Positions 52,840 to 61,188 of a stretch of 64,000 nt of DNA are shown here, one piece after another. The DNA comes from Ruegeria sediminis (GTDB lineage Bacteria; Pseudomonadota; Alphaproteobacteria; Rhodobacterales; Rhodobacteraceae). Positions within the stretch are counted from its first letter, which is position 1. The number at the start of each line of letters is the position of its first letter. The stretch covers positions 62,001 through 126,000 of the forward strand of contig NZ_VCPD01000004.1 in the NCBI RefSeq assembly GCF_005938215.1. The letters are read 5' to 3'. The position numbers were made by a program, and so were the translations under genes. The notes under the pieces were generated by a model that worked only from the letters and a program-made list of their open reading frames with translations, was not told where the DNA came from and made no database searches.

Positions 52840-55257
52840 TCAGCCTCTCAGACGTTCCCCGGCCGGATCGAACGGCGGTTCCGCCAGCAGCACCGCCTTG
52901 TGCGGCTTGCCGAGGATGTAGATCTCGACCGCGTCGCCCGGCCTCGCCACGTTCGGGTTGGCGTAACCGATGGCCAGCGACTTGCCGACGGAATAACCGA
53001 AGGCGCCGGAGGTCACCCGCCCCACCGACTTGCCGTCCGGGGTGAAAACCGGCTCGCCGCCGGTGGCGTCGGCGTCATGCGCCACCTCGACCTCGAAGAT
53101 CGACAGCACCTCGCGCGGGGCGTTGTCCTTGACCGCAAGATAGGCGTCCTTGTGCAGGAAATCCTTGTCGAGCTTGATCAGGCCCGCCAGCCCCACCTCT
53201 TGCGGCCAGTATTCCTGGGAATATTCCCGGCCCCAGGATCCATAGCCCTTTTCGATCCGCAGCGAGCCCAGCGCGCGGCCGCCCACGGGGCCGCCGTCGA
53301 ACTTGCGCGCCGCCTCGAGAAGCGCGGCATAGAGCCTGATCTGGTCTTCTTCGGCGCAATGCAGCTCCCAGCCGAGATCGCCGGTGAAACTGACCCGGAT
53401 GGCAAGGCAGGTGACGCCCGCCACTTCGATCGTCTTCGAGCGCATGAATCGGAAGGCGTCGTTGGACAGATCCGCGTTGGTCAGCCGCTGCAGGACGGAA
53501 CGCGCCTTGGGCCCGGCCACGTTGAAGCCCGCGATGCGGTTGGTGGCCACTTCCAGGGTGGTCCCCTCGGGCAGCTCCACCATGTTGAAGAACCGCTGGT
53601 GATAGCGCTCGGCCATGCCCGAGCCGATCATCATGTACTCGTCCTCAGCCACCTTGGTGATGGTGAAGTCGCCCGCAACGCCGCCCCGCACCGAGATCAG
53701 CGGCGTCAGGCAGGACCGGCCCACCTCGGTCGGCACCCGGTTGGCGACCAGCCGGTCCAGCCAGTCATGCGCACCCGACCCCTTGATGACGTAATTGGCG
53801 AAGTTCGAGATGTCGATCACGCCCACGCTCTCGCGCAGCATCCGGACCTCGCGGCCGACCGGCTCCCACCAGTTCTGGCGCGTGTAGCCGTTGGTTTCCA
53901 CCGCGCCGGGCCGGTCCGCGAACCAGAGAGGATGTTCCCAGCCGCAGTTCAGGCCGAAGACGCAGCCCATGTCCTTCTGCATCTGGTAGGCGGGGCGCAC
54001 CCGCGCCGGCCGGCCGGCCGAGCGTTCCTCGTTCGGGAAATGGATGGCGAAGCGGTGGGTATAGGCGTCCTCGACCCGGGCCTTGGTGAATTTCTTGTCG
54101 GCCCAGTCGCCGAAACGGGCCAGATCCCAGGCGAACATGTCGTATTGCGGCTCGCCCTCGATCATCCATTGCGCCGCCAAGAGGCCCAACCCGCCCGATT
54201 GCGAGAAGCCGGGGATGATGCCGGTGCAGCAGAAATAGTTCCTCAGTTCCGGCACCGGCCCCCAGATGGCGTTCGAATCCGGGGACCAGATCATCGGGCC
54301 GTTGATGACGCGCTTGACGCCCGCGGTGGCCGCGACCGGCACCCGCTCGGTGGCGCGGATCACGTTCTCCATGATCCGGTCCAGGTCGTCGGGGAACAGG
54401 TCATGGGCGAAATCCAGCGGCGTGCCGTTTTCCGCCCAGAATTTCATGTCCTTCTCATAGGCGCCGATCAGCAGGCCGTTGCCCTCCTGCCGGAAATAGT
54501 ATTCGCCGTCGCGGTCCGCGATCGACGGCAGGCGGCGGCCCAGCTTTGCGACCTCGTCGATCGACTCGGTCACGAAATACTGGTGCTCGGTGGGCTGCAG
54601 CGGCAGTTCGATCCCCGCCAGCGCCGCCACCTCGCGCCCCCACAGCCCGCCGGCGTTGACCACCCACTGCGTGCGGATGTCGCCCTTGGCGGTGCGCACG
54701 ATCCACGAGCCGTCGGGCTGCTGCTCGGTGCCGATCACCGGGCAGAACCGTTCCACGGTCGCCCCCATCTTCCGCGCGCCGGCGGCATAGGCCATGGTCA
54801 CGCCCGACGGGTCCACGTTGCCGCCCTCGGGTTCGTACATGATGCAGCGGATGTCGTCGAACTGCGCCAGCGGGTGCAGTTCCATCGCCTGTTCGCGGCC
54901 GATCTCGTAGAAGTTCAGCCCGTAGAATTTCGCCTTGGCCTCCTGCAGGCGCAGCTGGTGCTCGCGGTTCTCGGTCTGCGCCAGATAGAGCGAACCCGGC
55001 TGGAACACGCCGCAGCCTTGGCCTGTTTCCTTTTCCAGCTCCTTGTAGAGGTTCATCGTGTAGTGCTGGATGCGGGTGATGTTGTTGTTGTCGTGCAGGC
55101 CGTGAATGTTCGCCGCCGCATGCCAGGTCGATCCGCTGGTCAACTCGTCCCGCTCGAGCAGGATCACGTCGGTCCAGCCGAGCTTGGCGAGGTGATAGAG
55201 GATGGAGCAACCGACAAGGCCACCTCCGATCACGACGGCCTGGGCGTGGGTTTTCAT
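52840..55257 (-). CDS. FAD-dependent dimethylglycine/sarcosine dehydrogenase-like protein (DAO + GcvT domains)
   Basis: Encodes 805 residues from ATG 55257 (AGGAG 9 bases upstream); ATG 55263 is an alternative. The N-terminal DAO domain has AVVIGGGLVGCSILYHLAKLG and TSGSTWHAAAN, where His46 is the position of covalent FAD attachment in dimethylglycine dehydrogenase. The middle and C-terminal parts are the FAO-M and aminomethyltransferase (GcvT-type) domains, including RESVGVIDISNFANYVIKG, FTGDLGWELHCAEE and EVGLAGLIKLDKDFLHKDA. It should demethylate an N-methylated amine, possibly with tetrahydrofolate as formaldehyde acceptor. It is cotranscribed with the MmgE/PrpD gene. Confidence 0.88.
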   Translation of the reverse strand: MKTHAQAVVIGGGLVGCSILYHLAKLGWTDVILLERDELTSGSTWHAAANIHGLHDNNNITRIQHYTMNLYKELEKETGQGCGVFQPGSLYLAQTENREHQLRLQEAKAKFYGLNFYEIGREQAMELHPLAQFDDIRCIMYEPEGGNVDPSGVTMAYAAGARKMGATVERFCPVIGTEQQPDGSWIVRTAKGDIRTQWVVNAGGLWGREVAALAGIELPLQPTEHQYFVTESIDEVAKLGRRLPSIADRDGEYYFRQEGNGLLIGAYEKDMKFWAENGTPLDFAHDLFPDDLDRIMENVIRATERVPVAATAGVKRVINGPMIWSPDSNAIWGPVPELRNYFCCTGIIPGFSQSGGLGLLAAQWMIEGEPQYDMFAWDLARFGDWADKKFTKARVEDAYTHRFAIHFPNEERSAGRPARVRPAYQMQKDMGCVFGLNCGWEHPLWFADRPGAVETNGYTRQNWWEPVGREVRMLRESVGVIDISNFANYVIKGSGAHDWLDRLVANRVPTEVGRSCLTPLISVRGGVAGDFTITKVAEDEYMMIGSGMAERYHQRFFNMVELPEGTTLEVATNRIAGFNVAGPKARSVLQRLTNADLSNDAFRFMRSKTIEVAGVTCLAIRVSFTGDLGWELHCAEEDQIRLYAALLEAARKFDGGPVGGRALGSLRIEKGYGSWGREYSQEYWPQEVGLAGLIKLDKDFLHKDAYLAVKDNAPREVLSIFEVEVAHDADATGGEPVFTPDGKSVGRVTSGAFGYSVGKSLAIGYANPNVARPGDAVEIYILGKPHKAVLLAEPPFDPAGERLRG

Positions 55258-55349
55258 GGGCATTCACTCCTGATTTCGTGACGCGGCGCGGAATCCCGGT
55301 GCGTCGATTTTGCCGGAGTGAGCCACAGTGCGCGGTTCAGTTATGCTCT

Positions 55350-55374
55350 GTTCCCGACGCCCGATGTCGGGAAC
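55350..55374. repeat. Perfect 9-bp stem palindrome upstream of the dehydrogenase gene
   Basis: GTTCCCGAC (55350-55358) and GTCGGGAAC (55366-55374) are exact reverse complements with a 7-base spacer. It lies about 90 bases before the start of the flavoprotein gene and 68 bases after the K+ channel stop. The absence of a T-run suggests an operator rather than a terminator, but either is possible. Confidence 0.65.
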
Positions 55375-55441
55375 GGAGGATTATCCGCCGGTTTTCGGGC
55401 CGTTCCAGCAGGATCGCGCCAACCGCCGCGCGATGCCCGGG

Positions 55442-55972
55442 TCAGATCCGTTCCGGCGGCGCGGCCTGTTCGTCCCGGTCCCTGTCGCGGCCATAGACCC
55501 CGACCGCCGCGGCGACCAGCAGGCCCAGCAGGACGTAGCCCGTGATCGCCTCGGCCACGGCGATGAACCTGCACATTCCGACCGGCAGCAGATCCCCGAA
55601 GCCCAGGGTCGTGAAGGTCACATACGAGAAATACAGCGCGTCCGCGGGCGACCTGGCGCCGAGCACGCAGAGATCGTAATACCCGAATGCCCCGTAGACG
55701 GCGGCGAACAGGAAGGGCACGACCTGAACGAAGGAAATGCCCATCAGCAGCAGTTGCCGCCGCGCCGAGTGAACCATGGTCATGTGGTACCAGGTCTGCG
55801 AGAACAGCCAGATGGCAAGCCCCGCCGTCGAGATCGTTCCGACCGTCACCCCGGCCGCGGCATCGGTCAGACGCGACAGCAGGTAATAGGCAAGAACGCT
55901 GACGACGACCAGCCCGAGAGCGGCAATCAGGGTCGTCCTCCATTCATCCGACGTGCTCGGGTTTCGCGACAT
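55442..55972 (-). CDS. Two-pore-helix-type potassium channel family protein
   Basis: Encodes 176 residues with about four hydrophobic helices. The selectivity filter lies in YFSYVTFTTLGFGDLLPVG, where TLGFGD replaces the usual TVGYGD. A final helix (FIAVAEAITGYVLLGLLVAAAVGVY) and a short charged tail follow. No cytoplasmic ligand-binding (RCK) domain is present. It probably conducts K+ or a related monovalent cation across the inner membrane. Confidence 0.88.
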   Translation of the reverse strand: MSRNPSTSDEWRTTLIAALGLVVVSVLAYYLLSRLTDAAAGVTVGTISTAGLAIWLFSQTWYHMTMVHSARRQLLLMGISFVQVVPFLFAAVYGAFGYYDLCVLGARSPADALYFSYVTFTTLGFGDLLPVGMCRFIAVAEAITGYVLLGLLVAAAVGVYGRDRDRDEQAAPPERI

Positions 55973-56051
55973 GAGGGCTCCGCATGGGTTCGGTTTTCCG
56001 GATCATCCGCTGCCGACCGCCCATCCGCAACCTGAAATGAGGCGGCGCGGT

Positions 56052-56957
56052 TCAGAGAATGCCCATGTGCCTTTCGCCGCGCGCCCGGGCCAGGGCGATC
56101 TGTTTCTGCCGTTCGCGGAACCGCATCTTGTCCGCCTCCGAGGTCTCGGCGATGCAGCGGTGGCAGGACACGCCCTGTTCATATTCCGGGCGGGTCTTGT
56201 CCTGGGGCAGGATCGGGCGGCGGCACCCGTGGCACAGCTCGTGCGGACCTTCGACCAGCCCGTGACCGACCGATACCCGGTTGTCGAAGACAAAGCACTC
56301 GCCCTGCCAGGCGCTGTCCTCGGCCGGGACCTCCTCGAGGTAGCGCAGGATGCCGCCCTTGAGGTGGTAGACCTCTTCGACCCCCTGCCCCAGCAGGAAG
56401 TTGGTCGATTTCTCGCAGCGGATGCCGCCGGTGCAGAACATGGCGATCCGCTTGTTGTGGAAGCGGTCCTTGTTCCGTTCCCACCAGGCCGGGAAATCGC
56501 GGAAACTTTCCGTATCAGGGTCGATTGCGCCCTCGAAGGTGCCGATGGCGACCTCGTAGTCGTTGCGGGTGTCGATCACCGCCACGTCGTCGGCGCGGAT
56601 CAGGTCGTTCCAGTCCCGGGGCTCGATATAATGGCCGACGCGGGCGCGCGGATCGATGTCCGGCTGGCCCATGGTCACGATCTCTTTCTTCAGCCGCACC
56701 TTCATCTTGCCAAAGGGCGGCTGCTCGGCGCTGGCCTCTTTCCAGTCCAGATCGGCGCAGCCCGGCAGCGCGCGGACATGTGCCAGTATCGCGTCGATGC
56801 CGGCGCGGGGGCCGGCGATGGTGCCGTTGATCCCCTCCTGCGCCAGAAGCAGCGTGCCCTTGACGGCTTGCGTTTGGCACAATTCCAGTAGCGCGGGTTT
56901 GAGCGCGGCGGGGTCGTCGAAGCGGGTGAAGTGGTAGAGCGCGGCAATCGTGTACAT
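56052..56957 (-). CDS. trhO: tRNA uridine(34) hydroxylase (rhodanese family)
   Basis: Encodes 301 residues, somewhat shorter than E. coli TrhO (YceA, about 350). The N-terminal acylphosphatase-like part reads YHFTRFDDP and EGINGTIAGPRAGIDAIL. The rhodanese domain has VIDTRNDYEVAIGTFEGAI and active-site Cys in MFCTGGIRCEKSTNFLL. The C-terminus has a CHGCRRP...CHRC pair. It hydroxylates U34 of certain tRNAs on the way to cmo5U or its analogues. Confidence 0.93.
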   Translation of the reverse strand: MYTIAALYHFTRFDDPAALKPALLELCQTQAVKGTLLLAQEGINGTIAGPRAGIDAILAHVRALPGCADLDWKEASAEQPPFGKMKVRLKKEIVTMGQPDIDPRARVGHYIEPRDWNDLIRADDVAVIDTRNDYEVAIGTFEGAIDPDTESFRDFPAWWERNKDRFHNKRIAMFCTGGIRCEKSTNFLLGQGVEEVYHLKGGILRYLEEVPAEDSAWQGECFVFDNRVSVGHGLVEGPHELCHGCRRPILPQDKTRPEYEQGVSCHRCIAETSEADKMRFRERQKQIALARARGERHMGIL

Positions 56958-57053
56958 GGCCGCGATCTAATGCCCCGGGGTCCGGGGGGCAAGAGCCCGG
57001 ATTGACCTGCGCCCGCGCGCGTCCTACCGATAGGGCAGCGCAAGGAGACCGCC

Positions 57054-57647
57054 ATGACCCATGCCCTGCTCGTGATCGACGTCCAGAACGATTTCTGCCC
57101 CGGCGGCGCGCTGGCCGTGCCCGGCGGCGACGAGGTGGTCGCGCCGATCAACGCGATGATGGAGGATTTCGACGCGGTGATCCTGACCCAGGACTGGCAC
57201 CCGCCAGGTCATTCCTCGTTCGCCAGCAGCCATGCGGGCAAAGCGCCGTATGACCTGATCGAAATGCCTTACGGCCCGCAGGTGCTGTGGCCGGACCACT
57301 GCGTGCAGGGAACCGGAGGCGCGGCCTTTCACAGCGATCTGCGGACCGATGCGGACCTGATCCTGCGCAAGGGGTTCCGCGCAGCGATCGACAGCTATTC
57401 GGCCTTTTTCGAGAATGACCGGACCACGCCGACGGGTCTGGAAGGGTACCTGCGCACGCGCAGCATCGACCGGCTGACCCTTGCCGGGCTGGCCACCGAT
57501 TTCTGCGTTCATTTCTCGGCGGTGGATGCGGCGCGGCTGGGCTTCGGCGTTTCGGTCAGGATGGAGGCGTGCCGGGCGATCGACCTGGACGGGTCGCTTG
57601 CCGCCGCCGAACGGGCCATGCGGGATGCGGGCGTGAAGCTTGTGTGA
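57054..57647 (+). CDS. pncA: Nicotinamidase
   Basis: Encodes 197 residues of the isochorismatase-like hydrolases. The catalytic triad is in ALLVIDVQNDF (Asp9), LRKGF (Lys) and LATDFCVHFSAVDA (Cys). TQDWHPPGHSSF provides metal ligands, and WPDHCVQGTGGA is the nicotinamidase-specific segment. It converts nicotinamide to nicotinate for NAD salvage. GGAG precedes the start. pncB, the next enzyme of the pathway, lies 700 bases downstream. Confidence 0.94.
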   Translation: MTHALLVIDVQNDFCPGGALAVPGGDEVVAPINAMMEDFDAVILTQDWHPPGHSSFASSHAGKAPYDLIEMPYGPQVLWPDHCVQGTGGAAFHSDLRTDADLILRKGFRAAIDSYSAFFENDRTTPTGLEGYLRTRSIDRLTLAGLATDFCVHFSAVDAARLGFGVSVRMEACRAIDLDGSLAAAERAMRDAGVKLV

Positions 57648-57659
57648 CGACGAAGGCGT

Positions 57660-58166
57660 TCAGTCGGAGAACGTGTCCGCAAGACACTTGATCAGCGCGA
57701 ACGCGATCGCGGCCAGGCCCACGCCGATTCCGACCCGAAACAGGGCCTTCCGGCGGGCCGAGGGCGCCTGGTCGGTTTTGCCTTCGACGACCTGCATGCT
57801 TGCGGGGGTGATCAGCGGCTTGGCGGTCAGGATGTGGTCCAGGAACCCCGCAAGCTCAAAGTCTCCGCAATATTCGCCCCTGAGCCGGGTGTTCTTCATG
57901 TCGCCAACCAGTTGCCGCAGGATCTGGTTGCGCGCCTCTTCGTCCTCGGCCGGGTAATACCCCGCCGGCACGCCGCTGTCATAGGTGTTCAGGCCGAAGC
58001 CGGAATTCAGGAACAGCCGCCGTATGGCGGGCGACGCGGCGCGCAGGGCGTCGGCGGTCCTGACGTCCCGGAACAAGGCGACCTTATTCTTCTTGCCGCC
58101 CTGCTTGATGCCGCTTTGACGGAGCAGCTCCAAAAGTTTTTCATTCTCAAAAAGGTCGTCGGACAT
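57660..58166 (-). CDS. Unrecognised tail-anchored protein between pncA and pncB
   Basis: Encodes 168 residues from ATG 58166; the frame extends to 58211 and no clear ribosome site marks either start. The body is soluble and charged (FENEKLLELLRQSGIKQGGKKNKVALFRDVRTADALR, in parts; GYYPAEDEEARNQILRQLVGD). A single hydrophobic helix (ALFRVGIGVGLAAIAFALI) lies near the end, followed by nine residues, suggesting C-terminal membrane anchoring. No family is recognised. The upstream region is visibly richer in A and T than the rest of the window. Confidence 0.7.
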   Translation of the reverse strand: MSDDLFENEKLLELLRQSGIKQGGKKNKVALFRDVRTADALRAASPAIRRLFLNSGFGLNTYDSGVPAGYYPAEDEEARNQILRQLVGDMKNTRLRGEYCGDFELAGFLDHILTAKPLITPASMQVVEGKTDQAPSARRKALFRVGIGVGLAAIAFALIKCLADTFSD

Positions 58167-58362
58167 AATCGTAAGAATGTCAAAATCGTACCTTAAACCC
58201 ATACGAACCACTCAGCACTGGTATTTCCATCGCCAGTATCCGGAAAACAGGCGCAACAATTAAGCCCGGAATGTGACCTGACCTAGCCATTGTCTTCAAT
58301 TCGGATGCTCTTGCCAAGCATTCCGGTGATTGGTCTAACAGTGGAAATTGCGGGAGTTTGAA

Positions 58363-59655
58363 ATGGTCGACATCGCGACACGCGTCTACAATCACAAGTG
58401 GAAGATCGACCCCATCGTCCGATCCCTGATTGATACGGACTTCTACAAACTCCTCATGTGCCAGTCAGTGTTTCGAAATAAGCCGCAAACGGACGTGGTT
58501 TTCTCTCTGATCAACCGCTCGAATCACATTCCCCTGGCCGAGTTGGTCGATGAAGGCGAGTTGCGCGAACAGCTGGACCACATCCGCTCGCTCGGCCTCA
58601 GCCGCGGCGAAAGCACCTGGCTGCGCGGCAACACGTTCTACGGCAAGCGCCAGATGTTCCGCCCGGATTTCATGGAGTGGTTCGAGAACCTGCGCCTGCC
58701 GCCCTACCATCTTGAACGCAAGGGCGACCAGTACGAGCTGACCTTCGAGGGCAAGTGGCACGAGGTCATGCTGTGGGAAATCCCGGCGCTGGCGGTTCTG
58801 ATGGAGCTGCGCTCGCGCGCGGTGCTGGACCAGATGCGGCGGTTCGAGCTGCAGGTGCTCTATGCCCGCGCCATGACCCGCGTCTGGGAGAAGATCGAGA
58901 AGCTGCGCGAGATCGACGGGCTCAGCATCGCCGATTTCGGAACCCGGCGGCGGCATTCCTTTCTGTGGCAGGATTGGTGCGTGCAGGCGATGATCGAAGG
59001 GCTTGGCAGCGCCTTCACCGGCACCTCGAACTGCCTGATCGCGATGCGGCGCGAGGTCGAGGCGATCGGCACCAACGCCCATGAACTGCCGATGGTCTAT
59101 TGCGCGCTGGCCGAAACCGACGAGGAACTGGCCAAGGCCCCCTACGACGTGCTGAGCGACTGGCACGAGGAGCATGAGGGCAACCTGCGCATCATCCTGC
59201 CCGACACCTACGGCACCAAGGGGTTCCTGGCGCACGCGCCCGACTGGCTGGCCGGGTGGACCGGCGTCCGGGTCGACAGCGGCGACCCCGCCGAGGGGGC
59301 CGAGATCGCGATCGGCTGGTGGAAATCGCGCGGCGAAGACCCGATGCAGAAACGGATCATCTTTTCCGACGCGCTGGACGTGGACAAGATCGTCGAATTG
59401 CACGCACGGTTCTCGGGGCGGGCCAAGGTCTCGTTCGGCTGGGGCACGCTGCTGACCAACGATTTCCGCGGGCTGGTCCCCGACGACCGGCTGGCCCCGT
59501 TCTCGCTGGTCTGCAAGGCGGCCGCGGCCAATGGCAAGCCGACCGTCAAACTGTCGGACAATCCGGAAAAGGCGATGGGACCCGAGGACGAGATCGAACG
59601 CTACAAGCGGGTCTTTCACGTCGGCAAACAGGCGGCGATCAAGGTCGAGGTCTGA
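58363..59655 (+). CDS. pncB: Nicotinate phosphoribosyltransferase
   Basis: Encodes 430 residues from ATG 58363, with CGGGAG 6 bases upstream. Family features are SLIDTDFYKLLMCQSVF, FGTRRRHSFLWQDWCVQAM, FTGTSNCLIA, THAHELPM-like TNAHELPMVYCAL, VRVDSGDPAEGAE and LTNDFRGLVPD. It joins nicotinate and PRPP to form nicotinate mononucleotide, following PncA in the Preiss-Handler route to NAD. Confidence 0.95.
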   Translation: MVDIATRVYNHKWKIDPIVRSLIDTDFYKLLMCQSVFRNKPQTDVVFSLINRSNHIPLAELVDEGELREQLDHIRSLGLSRGESTWLRGNTFYGKRQMFRPDFMEWFENLRLPPYHLERKGDQYELTFEGKWHEVMLWEIPALAVLMELRSRAVLDQMRRFELQVLYARAMTRVWEKIEKLREIDGLSIADFGTRRRHSFLWQDWCVQAMIEGLGSAFTGTSNCLIAMRREVEAIGTNAHELPMVYCALAETDEELAKAPYDVLSDWHEEHEGNLRIILPDTYGTKGFLAHAPDWLAGWTGVRVDSGDPAEGAEIAIGWWKSRGEDPMQKRIIFSDALDVDKIVELHARFSGRAKVSFGWGTLLTNDFRGLVPDDRLAPFSLVCKAAAANGKPTVKLSDNPEKAMGPEDEIERYKRVFHVGKQAAIKVEV

Positions 59656-59663
59656 CGCCGCCC

Positions 59664-61112
59664 CTAGCCGTGATGGGCGGCGACCGTCTTAAGCTGCGAA
59701 AAGCCGTATAGCGCCTCGAACCCCTTTTCCCGCCCGTGACCGGATTTGCCGACGCCGCCGAAAGGCAGTTCCACCCCGCCGCCGGCGCCGTAGTTGTTGA
59801 TGAAGACCTGTCCCGCGCGCAGACGTTTCGCCAGGCGCATCTGCCGCGCGCCGTCGCGGGTCCAGAGGCTGGCGACCAGACCATAGTCGGTGCCGTTGGC
59901 GATTGCCACGGCCTCGTCCTCGGTATCGAACGGGATCAGCACCTGCACCGGTCCGAAGATCTCGTTTCGCGCCAGCACGTGGTCCGGCGGCACGTCGGCG
60001 AACAGGGTGGGGCGGACATAGGCCCCGGTCCTGGGCGCGTGGTCCACGATCTGCCCCTGCGCCGCCACGGTCAGATCGGCGCCCCTGGCGAGAAACCCCT
60101 CGACGATCTCCTTCTGGCGTTCCGAGATCAGCGGGCCGAGGCGGAGATCCTCGGCCGCGGGGCCGACGGTGAGCTGCCCATAGGCCTCGACCATCCGCGC
60201 CTTCACCTGATCGTAGATGCCGCGCTGCGCCAGGATGCGCGACGAGGCCGAGCAGGTCTGGCCCGCGTTCTGGATGCCCGCGTTGACGAGGAACGGCAGG
60301 GCCGCGTCCAGATCGGCGTCGTCAAAGACCAGTTGCGGCGACTTGCCGCCCAGTTCCAGCGTCACCGGCACGACGTTGCGCCCCGCCGCCTGTGCGACTT
60401 GCGCGCCGGTGGCGACCGAGCCCGTGAACGAGATGTGTTGCACGCCCGGATGGCCGGCCAGCGCCGCCCCGGCCTCGGCCCCCAGCCCCGGAACCACGTT
60501 CAGCGCGCCGGCGGGCAGCCCCGCCTCGGCGGCCAGATGGGCAAAGGCCAGCGCGGTCAGGCAGGCCTCTTCCGCCGGTTTCAGCACGCAGGCATTGCCC
60601 ATCGCCAGCGCCGCCCCGACCGAGCGGCCGATGATCTGCATCGGATAGTTCCAGGGCACGATATGGCCGGTCACGCCGTGCGGCTCGCGCAGGGTATAGA
60701 CGGTATAGCCGTCGAGATAGGGAATGGTCTCGCCCGTCACCTTGTCGGCCGCACCGCCGTAGAATTCGCAATAGCGCGCCAGCGCCAGCGCATCGGCGCG
60801 GGCCTGGGTCAGCGGCTTGCCAACATCCATCGCCTCGAGCGTGGCCAGTGTTTCCGCCCGCTCCTGCACCAGCTGGCCCATCCGTGTCAGGATCCGCCCC
60901 CGCTCGAGCGCGGTCATGCGGCCCCACGCCCCGTCCCGCGCCGCCTGCGCCGCCTTGACGGCGGCCTCGACATCGGCGGGCCCGCCCCGCGCGATCCGGC
61001 AGATTTCGGTTCCGTCCGAGGGATTCACCAAGGTCAGGGTTCCGCCCGCCGCGGCCTGCCAGGTGCCGCCGATCAGGCATAGACTCGGGTCGAACCAGAT
61101 GGGGTCGGTCAT
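59664..61112 (-). CDS. NAD(P)-dependent aldehyde dehydrogenase
   Basis: Encodes 482 residues from ATG 61112, with AAGGAG 7 bases upstream. The catalytic Cys is in NAGQTCSASSRILAQ and the general base Glu in VTLELGGKSPQLVF. PWNYPMQIIGRSVGAALAMGN and FTGSVATGAQVA are cofactor-binding segments, and EIFGPVQVLIPFD is near the end. It resembles betaine/aminobutyraldehyde-type dehydrogenases, but substrate cannot be assigned. It ends 8 bases from pncB (convergent) and lies downstream of the ABC importer operon. Confidence 0.92.
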   Translation of the reverse strand: MTDPIWFDPSLCLIGGTWQAAAGGTLTLVNPSDGTEICRIARGGPADVEAAVKAAQAARDGAWGRMTALERGRILTRMGQLVQERAETLATLEAMDVGKPLTQARADALALARYCEFYGGAADKVTGETIPYLDGYTVYTLREPHGVTGHIVPWNYPMQIIGRSVGAALAMGNACVLKPAEEACLTALAFAHLAAEAGLPAGALNVVPGLGAEAGAALAGHPGVQHISFTGSVATGAQVAQAAGRNVVPVTLELGGKSPQLVFDDADLDAALPFLVNAGIQNAGQTCSASSRILAQRGIYDQVKARMVEAYGQLTVGPAAEDLRLGPLISERQKEIVEGFLARGADLTVAAQGQIVDHAPRTGAYVRPTLFADVPPDHVLARNEIFGPVQVLIPFDTEDEAVAIANGTDYGLVASLWTRDGARQMRLAKRLRAGQVFINNYGAGGGVELPFGGVGKSGHGREKGFEALYGFSQLKTVAAHHG

Positions 61113-61188
61113 AGGGAACTCCTTGTCACATGGGCGCGAAATGCGGCTCTGAGCAGGCGTATTCCGCGTGTCCGGGGTGAGTCTGGCA

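Noticed and set aside
52900..55281. A 793-codon open frame on the plus strand
   Set aside because: It mirrors the dimethylglycine-dehydrogenase-like gene, which has clear FAD and GcvT domains.
57054..57647. The isochorismatase-fold protein as N-carbamoylsarcosine amidohydrolase completing a creatinine pathway
   Set aside because: The nicotinamidase motifs (DWHPPGHSSF, WPDHCVQGTGGA) and the nearby pncB make nicotinamidase far more likely.
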